This document shows positions 17,178 through 26,133 of a DNA stretch of 64,000 nt, in pieces (position 1 is the stretch's first letter; every line of letters begins with the position of its first letter). Where the stretch lies: positions 682,001 to 746,000 of the forward strand of contig NZ_JALAHQ010000002.1 in the NCBI RefSeq assembly GCF_036983985.1, written 5' to 3'. The stretch comes from Alishewanella metallidurans. GTDB lineage: Bacteria > Pseudomonadota > Gammaproteobacteria > Enterobacterales > Alteromonadaceae. Below the pieces are notes generated by a model. It ran no database searches. It was given only the letters and a program-made list of their open reading frames with translations, and was not told the origin of the DNA. A program made the position numbers and the translations under genes.

Positions 17178-17200
17178 AGAGCTGTCCTTCCGCGAGATTA

Positions 17201-18106
17201 TTAATAAACTTGCTTAGAATGTAACCCAGCCGCTTTAAACTGTTCAAAACTAGATTCTTGCAAGTTTGCGTAGTCTGTCAACTGCATCTGACGTTTTGGC
17301 GTTCGCCAATCGCCATAAACAAAGTTCAAATAGGACTCTTTGTCTATGGGCACTGGAACGTCAACACCCTGCCAATTTAACCAATCCTGACCTGAAAAAT
17401 GTTTGGCTGGCGCATACCACATCCCCAAACTTGGCATGTGCCTGCTTTGCCCTTGTTGTTCTTGCCGCACACTGAAAGAAACGGTAAAAGGTCGCACCAG
17501 CTCAGAATTTGGCCACCGAAGCAATACGCTTTGGATTTGCTCAGTTACATCGCACAACACGTCGATGGACCAACCATCAGGAACCTGCAATCTCGCCATT
17601 TGTTCAGCCAGCCAGGGAGAAAACAGCGGAGCTACATCTGTCGTAATAGCAAAATCCACATCATCATCCCAAGGGATAATATCACCGTCTCGTACTAACC
17701 CTAGTAAGGTGCCAAAATCGACCCACAATTTCAGGTTATCATGCAATGCTTGCGCTGATAATTCTGCGATCAGAACACGAGCGAGTTCTAAAGTAGGCTT
17801 ATGCTCAAATGGCCGAACCGTTTTTAGCTGCTCTTTTGCCGGCACAACGATCCGGTTTTCATCAACCAGAAGCTCTTCGATAAGCTGCTTTCTAACATCA
17901 GCCACCCATTGCGTGGTAATTACAATTTCATCGTAAACAAGCGTCGATAATGCTTCGATATTGTAAACAGGTAAACCAGCATACTCTGTGCCGTGCTTGC
18001 GGCTATCATTATCGATAAAACCGACAAACTGACAGTGCTCTCTCTGGTTGTTTATGTAGTTAACTGCGCCTGGGCCAGCGCCGAATAATAATGCTCTTTT
18101 CATCAC
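17201..18106 (-). CDS. Rossmann module-LicD phosphotransferase fusion
   Basis: A 301-residue fusion. Residues 3-90 are the recurring Rossmann module (LLFGAGPGAVNY, FIDNDSRKHG, EIVITTQ). Residues about 105-275 are a LicD domain with the signature running WVDFGTLLGLVRDGD then IPWDDDVDF (128-152; acidic triad 147-149) and the later SYLNFVYGDW. LicD proteins transfer phosphocholine or related groups from CDP/CMP-activated donors onto glycans. With a CMP-phosphonate operon four genes away, it is the best candidate for putting a phosphonate on a sugar. It is preceded after six bases by the WbqC gene, part of one minus-strand operon. Confidence 0.82.
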   Translation of the reverse strand: MMKRALLFGAGPGAVNYINNQREHCQFVGFIDNDSRKHGTEYAGLPVYNIEALSTLVYDEIVITTQWVADVRKQLIEELLVDENRIVVPAKEQLKTVRPFEHKPTLELARVLIAELSAQALHDNLKLWVDFGTLLGLVRDGDIIPWDDDVDFAITTDVAPLFSPWLAEQMARLQVPDGWSIDVLCDVTEQIQSVLLRWPNSELVRPFTVSFSVRQEQQGQSRHMPSLGMWYAPAKHFSGQDWLNWQGVDVPVPIDKESYLNFVYGDWRTPKRQMQLTDYANLQESSFEQFKAAGLHSKQVY

Positions 18107-18112
18107 GCACTC

Positions 18113-18832
18113 CTATACATAATCAATATGGTGCAATTTTACTATGGCGTTTTTAATCTCTTCAGGCGAGCACCACATCATTACGTCAATTATTGACAAG
18201 CCGGCTTCAAAAGTACGACCAGTGGCATGATAAACGAAGGGATCAAAATAAGAAAAACCCAGCTTGATATCAGCGCGTTCAAATGCCGCCGGATCAAATA
18301 ACCGCAAACCACTACTCGGGTTGATATAGGTGTTAGCACCATATTGACGACTGATCTCTAACGCCCAATCACCTGGTGCCATATCAGGCGAAAACGTTAG
18401 ATCAAGTTCTGAACAAATCTGGTAATTAAAAGACATACCCAGATAAGAGGTTACTGCTTTAAGTGATTGTATATTGAGTGTAACTAAACGATTGTCAGCC
18501 ACTGCAGCAAAGCATTCCTTTACCAAGCTAACCACTTGTTTGTAATAAGGCGCAACTTTGCAGTAATGGCTTAACTTTCCTAGTAACTCATCACGGCTAG
18601 CGTCCAAGTCTTTCACTAAAATCTGAGATGTTGCAATACCAAGAGTAGCATTTTCGACAGGTATTGAAATATATTGCCAGCCTTGTTTCGGATGTAAAAT
18701 CCGATTTCTATTCATCCAGCTTTTACGAGTATATTGGCTTATATCAAATACAATCCAGCTATCGCAGGCCGAAATTAGCGCAAAATGTCCTAAATAAGGA
18801 AAGAAATATGGCTGCATTATGCCAACAACCAT
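18113..18832 (-). CDS. WbqC family protein
   Basis: A 239-residue WbqC-like protein, recognised by the opening GIMQPYFFPYLGHFALI and the conserved YTRKSWMNRNRI and SYFDPFVYHATGR segments. WbqC proteins are widespread in O-antigen, capsule and flagellin glycan loci, often beside DegT aminotransferases; I know of no established reaction for them. It overlaps the upstream aminotransferase stop by one base, so it is translationally coupled to it, which suggests that the two work on the same sugar. Confidence 0.82.
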   Translation of the reverse strand: MVVGIMQPYFFPYLGHFALISACDSWIVFDISQYTRKSWMNRNRILHPKQGWQYISIPVENATLGIATSQILVKDLDASRDELLGKLSHYCKVAPYYKQVVSLVKECFAAVADNRLVTLNIQSLKAVTSYLGMSFNYQICSELDLTFSPDMAPGDWALEISRQYGANTYINPSSGLRLFDPAAFERADIKLGFSYFDPFVYHATGRTFEAGLSIIDVMMWCSPEEIKNAIVKLHHIDYV

Positions 18833-20028
18833 TACGAATCAGAATCTAGATAATGTAATAACTTTGCACTATTGCGCTGAGCACTGCGTATCAGGTTACA
18901 TATAACTTCTACCTTATCAATATCAAGCAATGCCCCGACAGGAAGTTGTATGCACGTCTCGCACAACAGTTCTGTTATAGTCAATGCATTTTTCTGCTTA
19001 TTATACAGTGAATTGAATTCGACGCTCCTGTGTACGCCGGGATAAAAATACCTTCTGGCATTAATATTTTCTGCTTTGAGGATACTAAGCAGTTGCTGAC
19101 GGGTTACCCCGAATTGCTCTGTATTGACTTCACATACAATGTATTGGTAATTAGATCGACTCACACCGCTTGGACTAATCAGCTTTAGCCCAGGAATACC
19201 TGCTAGGTGTTTTTGATATGCTAGGAAAGTTGCTTCATTATTTGCCCGATTTATCTCAAAATCATCAAGATTGAGTAGTGCAATAGCGGCTTGCAGCTCT
19301 GACATACGTCCATTGGACGTTTTCACTACAGATACAGTATGTCCCGCGCCGTAGCTACTTCTAATATTGCGTAATTTCGCCGCTAAATCATCGTCATTAG
19401 TACAAATACAACCACCTTCTGTGGCACTGAGCATCTTAGTAGCATGGAATGACATCACTTCAAGCGACCCGAAACAACCAACTTTTTGACCATTAACTTC
19501 ACAACCAAAAGCATGGGCAGAATCAAAATATAACTTGATACCTGTTTCCTGTACCAACTGTTCAAGCGCTGTGATATCAGCAGCTCCTCCCCACAAGTTT
19601 ACGGCCATAATTGCAGAAACATCTTTAGTAATCATTTGTTTCGCCTTTGACACGTCGATATGGTGAGTGTTTGAGGCTACATCACAAAAAACGGGTTGTA
19701 GACCAGTCCAACTCAAAGACTGCGCTGAAGCCAAAAATGTAAAAGATGGCAGAATAACTTTACCTTTTAGTTCAAGTGCTTCAGCAGCCATCATCAAGCC
19801 TACCGTGGCATTAACTACACATATCACATGTTTAACACCAAGCATTTGCTGCAGTCGGCTTTCAAGCTCCTGTGCCAAGGGTCCCTGGTTAGTATAATAG
19901 CGGCGGTCGAAAATATCTTTTACTGCTGACTCATAACGAGTCCAGTCTGGAAAGTAAAGCTGGCCTACCGGAATATCAATATCAAAAATAGGTACGTTTC
20001 CGGCGATGGCAAATCTAGTTGCTATCAT
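18832..20028 (-). CDS. DegT/DnrJ/EryC1 aminotransferase
   Basis: PLP-dependent sugar aminotransferase family, 398 residues. The cofactor lysine is K198 in SFHATKMLSATEGG, and D169 in YFDSAHAFG contacts the pyridine ring. The family motif NATVGLMMAAEAL is in place. It differs from the FdtB/QdtB-like enzyme upstream, so it probably acts on another substrate; whether that is a keto-sugar is not certain. It overlaps the preceding aminotransferase gene by 14 bases. Confidence 0.8.
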   Translation of the reverse strand: MIATRFAIAGNVPIFDIDIPVGQLYFPDWTRYESAVKDIFDRRYYTNQGPLAQELESRLQQMLGVKHVICVVNATVGLMMAAEALELKGKVILPSFTFLASAQSLSWTGLQPVFCDVASNTHHIDVSKAKQMITKDVSAIMAVNLWGGAADITALEQLVQETGIKLYFDSAHAFGCEVNGQKVGCFGSLEVMSFHATKMLSATEGGCICTNDDDLAAKLRNIRSSYGAGHTVSVVKTSNGRMSELQAAIALLNLDDFEINRANNEATFLAYQKHLAGIPGLKLISPSGVSRSNYQYIVCEVNTEQFGVTRQQLLSILKAENINARRYFYPGVHRSVEFNSLYNKQKNALTITELLCETCIQLPVGALLDIDKVEVICNLIRSAQRNSAKLLHYLDSDS

Positions 20029-21235
20029 GATTAGCCTCCGATAATTGCAGTGATTTTATCTGGTCGGCATTGTCACGCAAAAATTGTAATAACATTACTA
20101 CCTGGCTTATATCATTTGCACCAATAAAATCACCACATGGTAACAACATAAATCTTGTACACAAATAATCTGTCAAGGGTAAGTCGGCACTACACGCCGG
20201 GTATAACATCTTCTTTTGGTGTAATGCTGGTGAGTAATAGCTGCGTGCAAGAATACGTTCAGCATTAAGCAACTCTATCGTTTTATCTCGGGAAAACGGC
20301 CAGTCATTAGTAAGCTCAACGATTATTGTTTTAAAACTTGTCTGATATCTTTCATCAAATTGCAGTAAACGAACACCAGTTACAGCCGACAGTAACGTTT
20401 TATAAAGGTCATATCTTTTCTTATTAGCCACAACCAATTGTGGTAACTCGTCAAGATTGGCAAGAGCCATAGTTGCATGCAACTCATTCAGTTTGGCATT
20501 AAGCCCACCACCAGCTATGCAATTGTCCTGGCCTGCAAACCCAAAACTGCGTTTTAATCTGAGCTTGTGAGCCAACTCTTCATCATTGGTAGTAACATAA
20601 CCACCTTCACAACCATTAAGCAGCTTACTAGCATGCATTGAAAAGCATTCTGCATTACCAAAGCTGCCTATTTTCCCTTCTGCGATTGTCTCGTACATTG
20701 ACTCAACCGCATCAAATAAAACAGGAATACCGTACTCTATACCAAGTTGCTGTAGCCCGGTAACATCGCAGCAATTTACGATTGGGTGTACAGCTAAAAT
20801 TAAAGCCGTTTGCTCATTAATATAAGGTTTCGCAGTGTCATAGGTTGCAGCCAGAGTGTCAGGGGAGACCTCGCAAAATCTTGGTTTTAAACCAACCCAC
20901 GCTGCAATATCAGCCATTCTTCTATAGGTAAAAGAAGGCATAAGAACTTCTGTTTTACCCGCTAATGCCAGCTCTTTCATCGCCAGAACAATTGCCCAAA
21001 AACCGTTGGAAAAAGTTATGCAGTATTTTGTCTGATGAAATTCAGCCAGTCTCTTCTCAAGCAGCTTTACGTTAGGTCCGTTATTGGTATAGTGCCTATT
21101 GTCGAAAAAAGCTTTGGAGTACTGTAAAAAGCTGGACAGTGCCGGCTGATATAAGCTAGAGGTAGATTTGAAATCATTGAATAATGGACTCCCGGAAAAG
21201 ACTGCCAAGTCATCTACTGATTTTTTTACAAACAT
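20015..21235 (-). CDS. DegT-family aminotransferase, atypical
   Basis: A second, distinct DegT-fold protein of 406 residues, adjacent to and overlapping the first. The lysine is K204 in CFSMHASKLLNGCEGG and the aspartate D175 in LFDAVESMYE. The residue that is normally an aromatic-stacking histidine in DAxxAHG is replaced here (DAVESMYE), which is unusual. Both members of the pair begin with an N-terminal extension ending in the same theme (FDRRYYTNQGP / FDNRHYTNNGP), so they look like an ancient duplication that may form a heteromer or act in sequence. Confidence 0.75.
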   Translation of the reverse strand: MFVKKSVDDLAVFSGSPLFNDFKSTSSLYQPALSSFLQYSKAFFDNRHYTNNGPNVKLLEKRLAEFHQTKYCITFSNGFWAIVLAMKELALAGKTEVLMPSFTYRRMADIAAWVGLKPRFCEVSPDTLAATYDTAKPYINEQTALILAVHPIVNCCDVTGLQQLGIEYGIPVLFDAVESMYETIAEGKIGSFGNAECFSMHASKLLNGCEGGYVTTNDEELAHKLRLKRSFGFAGQDNCIAGGGLNAKLNELHATMALANLDELPQLVVANKKRYDLYKTLLSAVTGVRLLQFDERYQTSFKTIIVELTNDWPFSRDKTIELLNAERILARSYYSPALHQKKMLYPACSADLPLTDYLCTRFMLLPCGDFIGANDISQVVMLLQFLRDNADQIKSLQLSEANHDSN

Positions 21236-21269
21236 AGCACCTCACTTTCAATAGCTACAAGCACGTCTA

Positions 21270-21974
21270 CTATGTGCATCCAAGACGGGTAAGAACGACA
21301 TCATAGCGATAATGTGCAGCATAATAATGTTCCGGCATTTTAGTAAACTCTGCATGCCAACCGCATTGTGTCGCAAGCTCACTGAACTCCTCTTTGCTTC
21401 TCCATATCCCTATTGCAGAATCAGCTTTCGTTTCAATTCCTGGGTAATAATGCTCAGTTGAATAAAAATTAAAAATTTTATCGAGATCAGGATAGTTACC
21501 GATAAAAACTCTGGTGATGTTCTCGAAATTAACACTCAATGCTGTAAGCAACTTTCTCGCATTCTCGTTATCGAGATAAGAAAAAGCTCCGTAGCACAAT
21601 GCTTTAGTAAAACGCTCCGTGGCGATGTGCTGTTGGCAAAAGCTGACTACATCCTGCAAGATATACTCCTGCTGAGGTCTTTTTTCAAAGTTAGTTTTAG
21701 CAACTTCAATTAAATATTCAGAAAAATCGACACCCAAGCTAGCTGAACAATATTTAAGTAACCTATCTGTAAGAGCGCCATTACCACAGCAGAGATCCAG
21801 AAGCTGATCTTCAGGCTCGAATAATAAGCCCTTAAGAATAGCATCAACAATCATTTGTATTTGAGCTTCGGAAACCGGAATGCCATCTACAGTTCTTTTC
21901 ACCTGACTCCAGAAATCTGTAGGCGGACAACTCTTTGGATATTCTTTATGGATATGAAATTTATCATCTCCCAT
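21270..21974 (-). CDS. Class I SAM-dependent methyltransferase
   Basis: A 234-residue methyltransferase with motif I LLDLCCGNGAL (about 58-68), followed by SLGVDFSEYLIEVA (motif II) and the AYxYDVVLTR ending. The target is not evident. In a glycan cluster it may methylate a sugar hydroxyl or acyl substituent. Its start overlaps the end of the upstream three-domain protein gene by 11 bases. Confidence 0.8.
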   Translation of the reverse strand: MGDDKFHIHKEYPKSCPPTDFWSQVKRTVDGIPVSEAQIQMIVDAILKGLLFEPEDQLLDLCCGNGALTDRLLKYCSASLGVDFSEYLIEVAKTNFEKRPQQEYILQDVVSFCQQHIATERFTKALCYGAFSYLDNENARKLLTALSVNFENITRVFIGNYPDLDKIFNFYSTEHYYPGIETKADSAIGIWRSKEEFSELATQCGWHAEFTKMPEHYYAAHYRYDVVLTRLGCT

Positions 21975-23715
21975 TTATTGGCCCTCTGATTATGCGTTTA
22001 ATGCTGCTTGGAACAATTGATGATTTATGAATTCGACATAAAAATCTATTTCTAAATGAAATCATACTGTACAGAGTACTAGACAATTTTTTATTAATCT
22101 TTATCTGTTCTTCTTTTGATATCGAAGACCAAACGCCTTTTCCGCTGTAGCGATAGAAATTCATGACGTTGGGTAATAGATGCATTTCACCGCCGTTCTC
22201 CAGCATAAAGTGCGCCAACATTACATCACCATTTGATTCAGGGAGTTCAAACTTTACCGGAAGAAAAAATGCTCTTTCTTTGTAAAATATATTGCGCCAT
22301 AAAATACTCGACGTATGAGTGTAAAAACTAATTTCTTTATGAAGCAGTAATAAATCAAACAAATTCCACTGGCTTGGTTTTGGCGATATCATAGTTTCAT
22401 AATCATTAGCTTCGTCACGCATAATAGTAGCACAAGCGCAACCTACAGCCTTTGATATTCTAAGGAGATAATCTGCTTGGAACCAAAGGTTAAACGGAGT
22501 AAGCCAGAAATCATCCCCAGAAAGGAATGTCCAAAAATTTCCTTTTATATCAGGCTTATGTGTCAATAAACTCTGTTTACCAGACCCCTGGTTCGCTCCA
22601 CTAATATAAAGTACCAACAACTCACTAAATTTCTGCTGATACTCCCTTAGTAATTCAGAGCACCCATCACTTGATGCATCGTCAAGACAATGAACAACAA
22701 CTCTGTACGGCACTAGTTGGAATAACACACTTTCGATAGCTTCATTCAAATAATCAATATTGTTATAAACCAGTAACACGATACTTATATCTTCACAGCC
22801 AACAAAGATCCATGGCTCTTTAGTTTTAAGCGCTTGTTGCACGTCATCTGGCAATGCACCGCATCCGCGATGTTGATATTGATACAATTTAAGGTTAACT
22901 TCACTGTCTTGCCAGAGCTCATACATAAAAGTTAGATATTTTTCCCATTCCATTGGAACACGACAAGTTATTTCACCGAATCTATGTAATACTGTTTGGC
23001 TACGCAAAAATAAAGGAGAGAAAAACATTGCACGACTAGGTAAATCAATTGTATAGCCATTAACCTCAGCATAGCCGCGAAATATAAAACTAAATAACTT
23101 AGTCTCATGCTCTACTAAATTGATATCAAGCAAATAAGCAATAATTTCACCGCTTGAAGTTTTCATTGGATTTAGTTGCCAATTGAAATTTTCTGTTGCT
23201 GACAGCTCGCATAAAATTTGCTTTATGTATTCAGCAAAGGTAACCAATCCTGAGTTAGGTAAAGACAGATGAATTAAAGACGCCTGCGATCTAACAGTGC
23301 CAAATAAAGCCAGCGCTTTCAGAGTATCCATATCCACAATCACACCCAACTTTGCTGCAGTCTCAGAAACGGTCAGTTTACTCAATAACAGGTGGGCTAA
23401 ATTCTGATTAGCTTCTATACAAAATGCTTGCAGTGGCTTGCTCAAATGCCGCCTTGGTAAAACCACCTTTTCTTCAGATATTTCGAGCTGTCCAATCAAT
23501 TGTGCTCGTGCTTCATTAACTCGCCCAGTGGTAATCATAACTTCATCAAACACGGTATTATTAATACTAGCAGGGGCTATTATCGGGATGCCATAAAACA
23601 AACCACCTACTTTATTTTTATCGTTATCAGCGATAGCTACAATATTGATGTTTAGATCATATAAAATAATTTGAGATGCAATAGTGCCAGCACCAAATAA
23701 TATTGTTTTTTTCAT
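21964..23715 (-). CDS. Three-domain Rossmann / degenerate LicD-like / GT2 protein
   Basis: A 583-residue protein in three parts. Residues 3-85 are the recurring Rossmann module (TILFGAGTIASQII, IADNDKNKVGG, EVMITTGR). Residues about 95-305 resemble LicD in layout: VIVDMDTLKALALFGTVRS lies where LicD has its fold-defining strand, and KYLTFMYELW matches YLNFVYGDW of the neighbour, but the acidic DDDVD triad is missing. Residues about 325-540 are a family 2 glycosyltransferase (VLLVYNNIDYLNEAI, LDDASSDG, LSGDDFW). I start at ATG 23713-23715, where homology begins, one base after the aminotransferase stop. The LicD assignment of the middle part rests on comparison by eye. Confidence 0.72.
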   Translation of the reverse strand: MKKTILFGAGTIASQIILYDLNINIVAIADNDKNKVGGLFYGIPIIAPASINNTVFDEVMITTGRVNEARAQLIGQLEISEEKVVLPRRHLSKPLQAFCIEANQNLAHLLLSKLTVSETAAKLGVIVDMDTLKALALFGTVRSQASLIHLSLPNSGLVTFAEYIKQILCELSATENFNWQLNPMKTSSGEIIAYLLDINLVEHETKLFSFIFRGYAEVNGYTIDLPSRAMFFSPLFLRSQTVLHRFGEITCRVPMEWEKYLTFMYELWQDSEVNLKLYQYQHRGCGALPDDVQQALKTKEPWIFVGCEDISIVLLVYNNIDYLNEAIESVLFQLVPYRVVVHCLDDASSDGCSELLREYQQKFSELLVLYISGANQGSGKQSLLTHKPDIKGNFWTFLSGDDFWLTPFNLWFQADYLLRISKAVGCACATIMRDEANDYETMISPKPSQWNLFDLLLLHKEISFYTHTSSILWRNIFYKERAFFLPVKFELPESNGDVMLAHFMLENGGEMHLLPNVMNFYRYSGKGVWSSISKEEQIKINKKLSSTLYSMISFRNRFLCRIHKSSIVPSSIKRIIRGPINGR

Positions 23716-23716
23716 T

Positions 23717-24832
23717 TTATATAATACTAACCAAGCTATGATTACAAACATCTATAACCCAACTAACCTGAATCTCAGACATTGTCGGATCGATCGGCAA
23801 ACTCAGTATCTGATGCTGTAACTGTTCCGTAATTGGCAGACTCAAATATGCGTATTCAGCATAAGCCTCTTGTTTATGCGGTGCACAAGGATAGTGAACC
23901 AGTGTTTCAACCTTATTGTCCGCCAACCAAGTCTGCAATCTAGTTCTATGATCCGTTTTTATCACAAACAAATGCCAGACATGGCATTCAGGATCGATAT
24001 TTTTTGGTAAGCTGATAAATGGATTATTAATTTCAGACAAATAACGCTGCGCTATTGTGCGCCTTAGCTGAATATCGTCATTCAGACGAGTAAGTTTAAC
24101 CCCTAACATCGCAGCCTGAATGGGGTCTAACCGACTATTAAAGCCTTGGTACTTGTGTATATATTTTTGCTCTGAACCATAGTTCCCCAAGGCGCGAATA
24201 GCCTCTGCGAGCTTTAAATCGTCTGTCGTAACTGCACCAGCATCACCCAAAGCTCCTAAATTCTTACCTGGGTAGAAACTGAACGCCGCAGCGTGCCCCC
24301 AACTGCCGGCTTTTTTACCCTTCAAGCTTGCACCATGCGCCTGGGCGGCATCTTCAAGCACAAGCAGATTGTGCTGCTTTGCCAACGTTAGCAAAGCAGG
24401 CATATCGACCAATTGGCCATACAAATGTACTGGAATAATCACCCGGCTTTTTTCAGTAATTGCCTCTTGAACTGTTGCAACTGTAATAAGGTAACTATCA
24501 GGATCTGGTTCAACAAATACCGGAACTAAATTACTGTCAGTCACGGCTAAAACTGTGGCAATAAAGGTGTTGCCGGGCACTATGACTTCGTCGCCATTCT
24601 TTAACAGTCCTAACACTTTCCAGGCGGCCAAAGTCAGTCGCAGCGCGTCTAAACCATTAGCAGCACCGACACAATAGTCAGCACCACAAAACTCAGCAAA
24701 TGCTTGCTCAAATGAGCTCACTTCAGAACTTTGAATGTACCAGCCAGATTTTACAACGCGCTCACAAGCCGCCAGTAACTCAGTTTCATCTCGCTGGTTG
24801 ATGGCTTTGAGATTTAAAAATGGGACTTTCAT
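23717..24832 (-). CDS. dTDP-3-keto-6-deoxyhexose 3-aminotransferase, FdtB/QdtB type
   Basis: DegT-family enzyme of 371 residues with K190 in SFYPGKNLGALGDAGA and D161 in EDAAQAHGA. The opening VPFLNLKAIN and SGWYIQ are typical of FdtB/QdtB/DesV enzymes, which install the 3-amino group of dTDP-Fuc3N or dTDP-Qui3N. The four-base overlap with the ketoisomerase gene upstream, and rmlA and an acyltransferase beyond it, support this role. Confidence 0.87.
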   Translation of the reverse strand: MKVPFLNLKAINQRDETELLAACERVVKSGWYIQSSEVSSFEQAFAEFCGADYCVGAANGLDALRLTLAAWKVLGLLKNGDEVIVPGNTFIATVLAVTDSNLVPVFVEPDPDSYLITVATVQEAITEKSRVIIPVHLYGQLVDMPALLTLAKQHNLLVLEDAAQAHGASLKGKKAGSWGHAAAFSFYPGKNLGALGDAGAVTTDDLKLAEAIRALGNYGSEQKYIHKYQGFNSRLDPIQAAMLGVKLTRLNDDIQLRRTIAQRYLSEINNPFISLPKNIDPECHVWHLFVIKTDHRTRLQTWLADNKVETLVHYPCAPHKQEAYAEYAYLSLPITEQLQHQILSLPIDPTMSEIQVSWVIDVCNHSLVSII

Positions 24833-25236
24833 CCGGCCGTCCCCCGAATTACATCCTGAAAGGTTGTATAGTCGCGAATATAGTCGGATTCATCATAATG
24901 CTCGCTAGCCAAAACCATAATGACGCAGTCGTCAGAAAAATCATGCATTTCACGCCAGATTAAATTACCGATCAGTAATCCTTGCGTAGGCCTCGACAAT
25001 GTAACCTCATCTCTTTCAGTGCCATTATCTAAAATAAAACGACAGCTACCGTGCACACAAAACGCCAGCTGCTGTAATTGTCGGTGCGAATGCATTCCGC
25101 GGGGATGGTCAGCTAAATTAAAAAGGCAATAAACCCTTTTAATATCAAAAGGAATATGTTTAGAAGCTTCAATTGAGACTAAATCTCCTCGCCCATCACC
25201 GAAAATAGGCAGTTCAATCAACTGTATCAGCGACAT
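24829..25236 (-). CDS. dTDP-4-oxo-6-deoxyglucose 3,4-ketoisomerase, FdtA/QdtA type
   Basis: A small cupin of 135 residues that moves the keto group from C4 to C3 of dTDP-4-keto-6-deoxyglucose. The catalytic pair H49 and H51 is visible in PRGMHSHRQLQQL, and EMHDFSDDCVIMVLASE is the family's second signature. Whether it also gives galacto (FdtA) or gluco (QdtA) stereochemistry at C4 cannot be settled by eye. It overlaps rmlA by ten bases. Confidence 0.9.
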   Translation of the reverse strand: MSLIQLIELPIFGDGRGDLVSIEASKHIPFDIKRVYCLFNLADHPRGMHSHRQLQQLAFCVHGSCRFILDNGTERDEVTLSRPTQGLLIGNLIWREMHDFSDDCVIMVLASEHYDESDYIRDYTTFQDVIRGTAG

Positions 25237-26111
25237 GGCATATCCTTAATTAGAAACTTGAGGTAACTGCCATAACTACTTTTCTCGAGTCGCACCGCGG
25301 TCTGACATAATTGCTCCGCGCTTATCCACCCTTGATTAAACGCAATTTCTTCGAGACAAGCTACTTTGTAGCCTTGCCGTTTTTCCAATGTCTCTACAAA
25401 CTGCGCGGCTTCCAACAAACTCGAACATGTCCCTGTGTCAAGCCACGCAAAACCACGACCAAGAATATCAACATGCAAGCTGCCATCGGCAAGATAAGCC
25501 TGATTAATTGAGGTAATTTCTAATTCACCACGAGCAGACTTCTCTACTTGTCTGGCAAACTTTACGACCCTGTTATCGTAAAAATACAGTCCCGTTGCAG
25601 CAATATTGGATTTAGGCGAAACTGGTTTTTCCTCGATAGAGCAAACCCGCGAGTTTTCATCGAATTCCACGACTCCAAAGCGTTCAGGATCCTTAACCTG
25701 ATATCCAAATATGGTAGCGCCATGGACCAGACCTTTTGCCTTTTGTAGCTTTGGAGTAAAACCTTGACCATAAAAGATGTTGTCTCCGAGAATAAGACAC
25801 ACTGGGCTATCACCAATAAAATCCTCGCCGAGAATAAAAGCCTGAGCTAAGCCATCAGGCGCCGGCTGGGTGATATAAGTTAGTTGAATACCAAACTGGC
25901 TACCATCTCCTAATAAACGCTGAAACGCGCTTAAATCTTCAAGTGTGGTAATTAACAAAATGTCCCGGATCCCGGCCAACATTAATACTGAAAGAGGATA
26001 ATAAATCATCGGCTTGTCATAAACAGGCAGCAGTTGTTTTGAAACCCCTTGTGTGATCGGGTACAAGCGCGAACCAGAACCACCAGCTAATACAATACCT
26101 TTCATCGACAT
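25227..26111 (-). CDS. rmlA: Glucose-1-phosphate thymidylyltransferase RmlA
   Basis: Makes dTDP-glucose from glucose-1-phosphate and dTTP, the entry to dTDP-deoxy sugars. The 294-residue protein has the nucleotide loop LAGGSGSRLYPIT (9-21), KQLLPVYDKPMIYYPL, and EEKPVSPKSN, all canonical RmlA. The next enzyme of the route, dehydratase RmlB, is not in this window and must be supplied from elsewhere if the pathway runs. The gene lies between the acyltransferase and the ketoisomerase on the minus strand. Confidence 0.95.
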   Translation of the reverse strand: MSMKGIVLAGGSGSRLYPITQGVSKQLLPVYDKPMIYYPLSVLMLAGIRDILLITTLEDLSAFQRLLGDGSQFGIQLTYITQPAPDGLAQAFILGEDFIGDSPVCLILGDNIFYGQGFTPKLQKAKGLVHGATIFGYQVKDPERFGVVEFDENSRVCSIEEKPVSPKSNIAATGLYFYDNRVVKFARQVEKSARGELEITSINQAYLADGSLHVDILGRGFAWLDTGTCSSLLEAAQFVETLEKRQGYKVACLEEIAFNQGWISAEQLCQTAVRLEKSSYGSYLKFLIKDMPCR

Positions 26112-26133
26112 TTCCTTGCTTTAGCCAATAGGC

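Noticed and set aside
18832..21235. The two DegT-fold enzymes as AEP transaminases of the phosphonate route
   Set aside because: Known AEP transaminases (PhnW) are class V fold-type enzymes of a different family, and these lie in the sugar operon.
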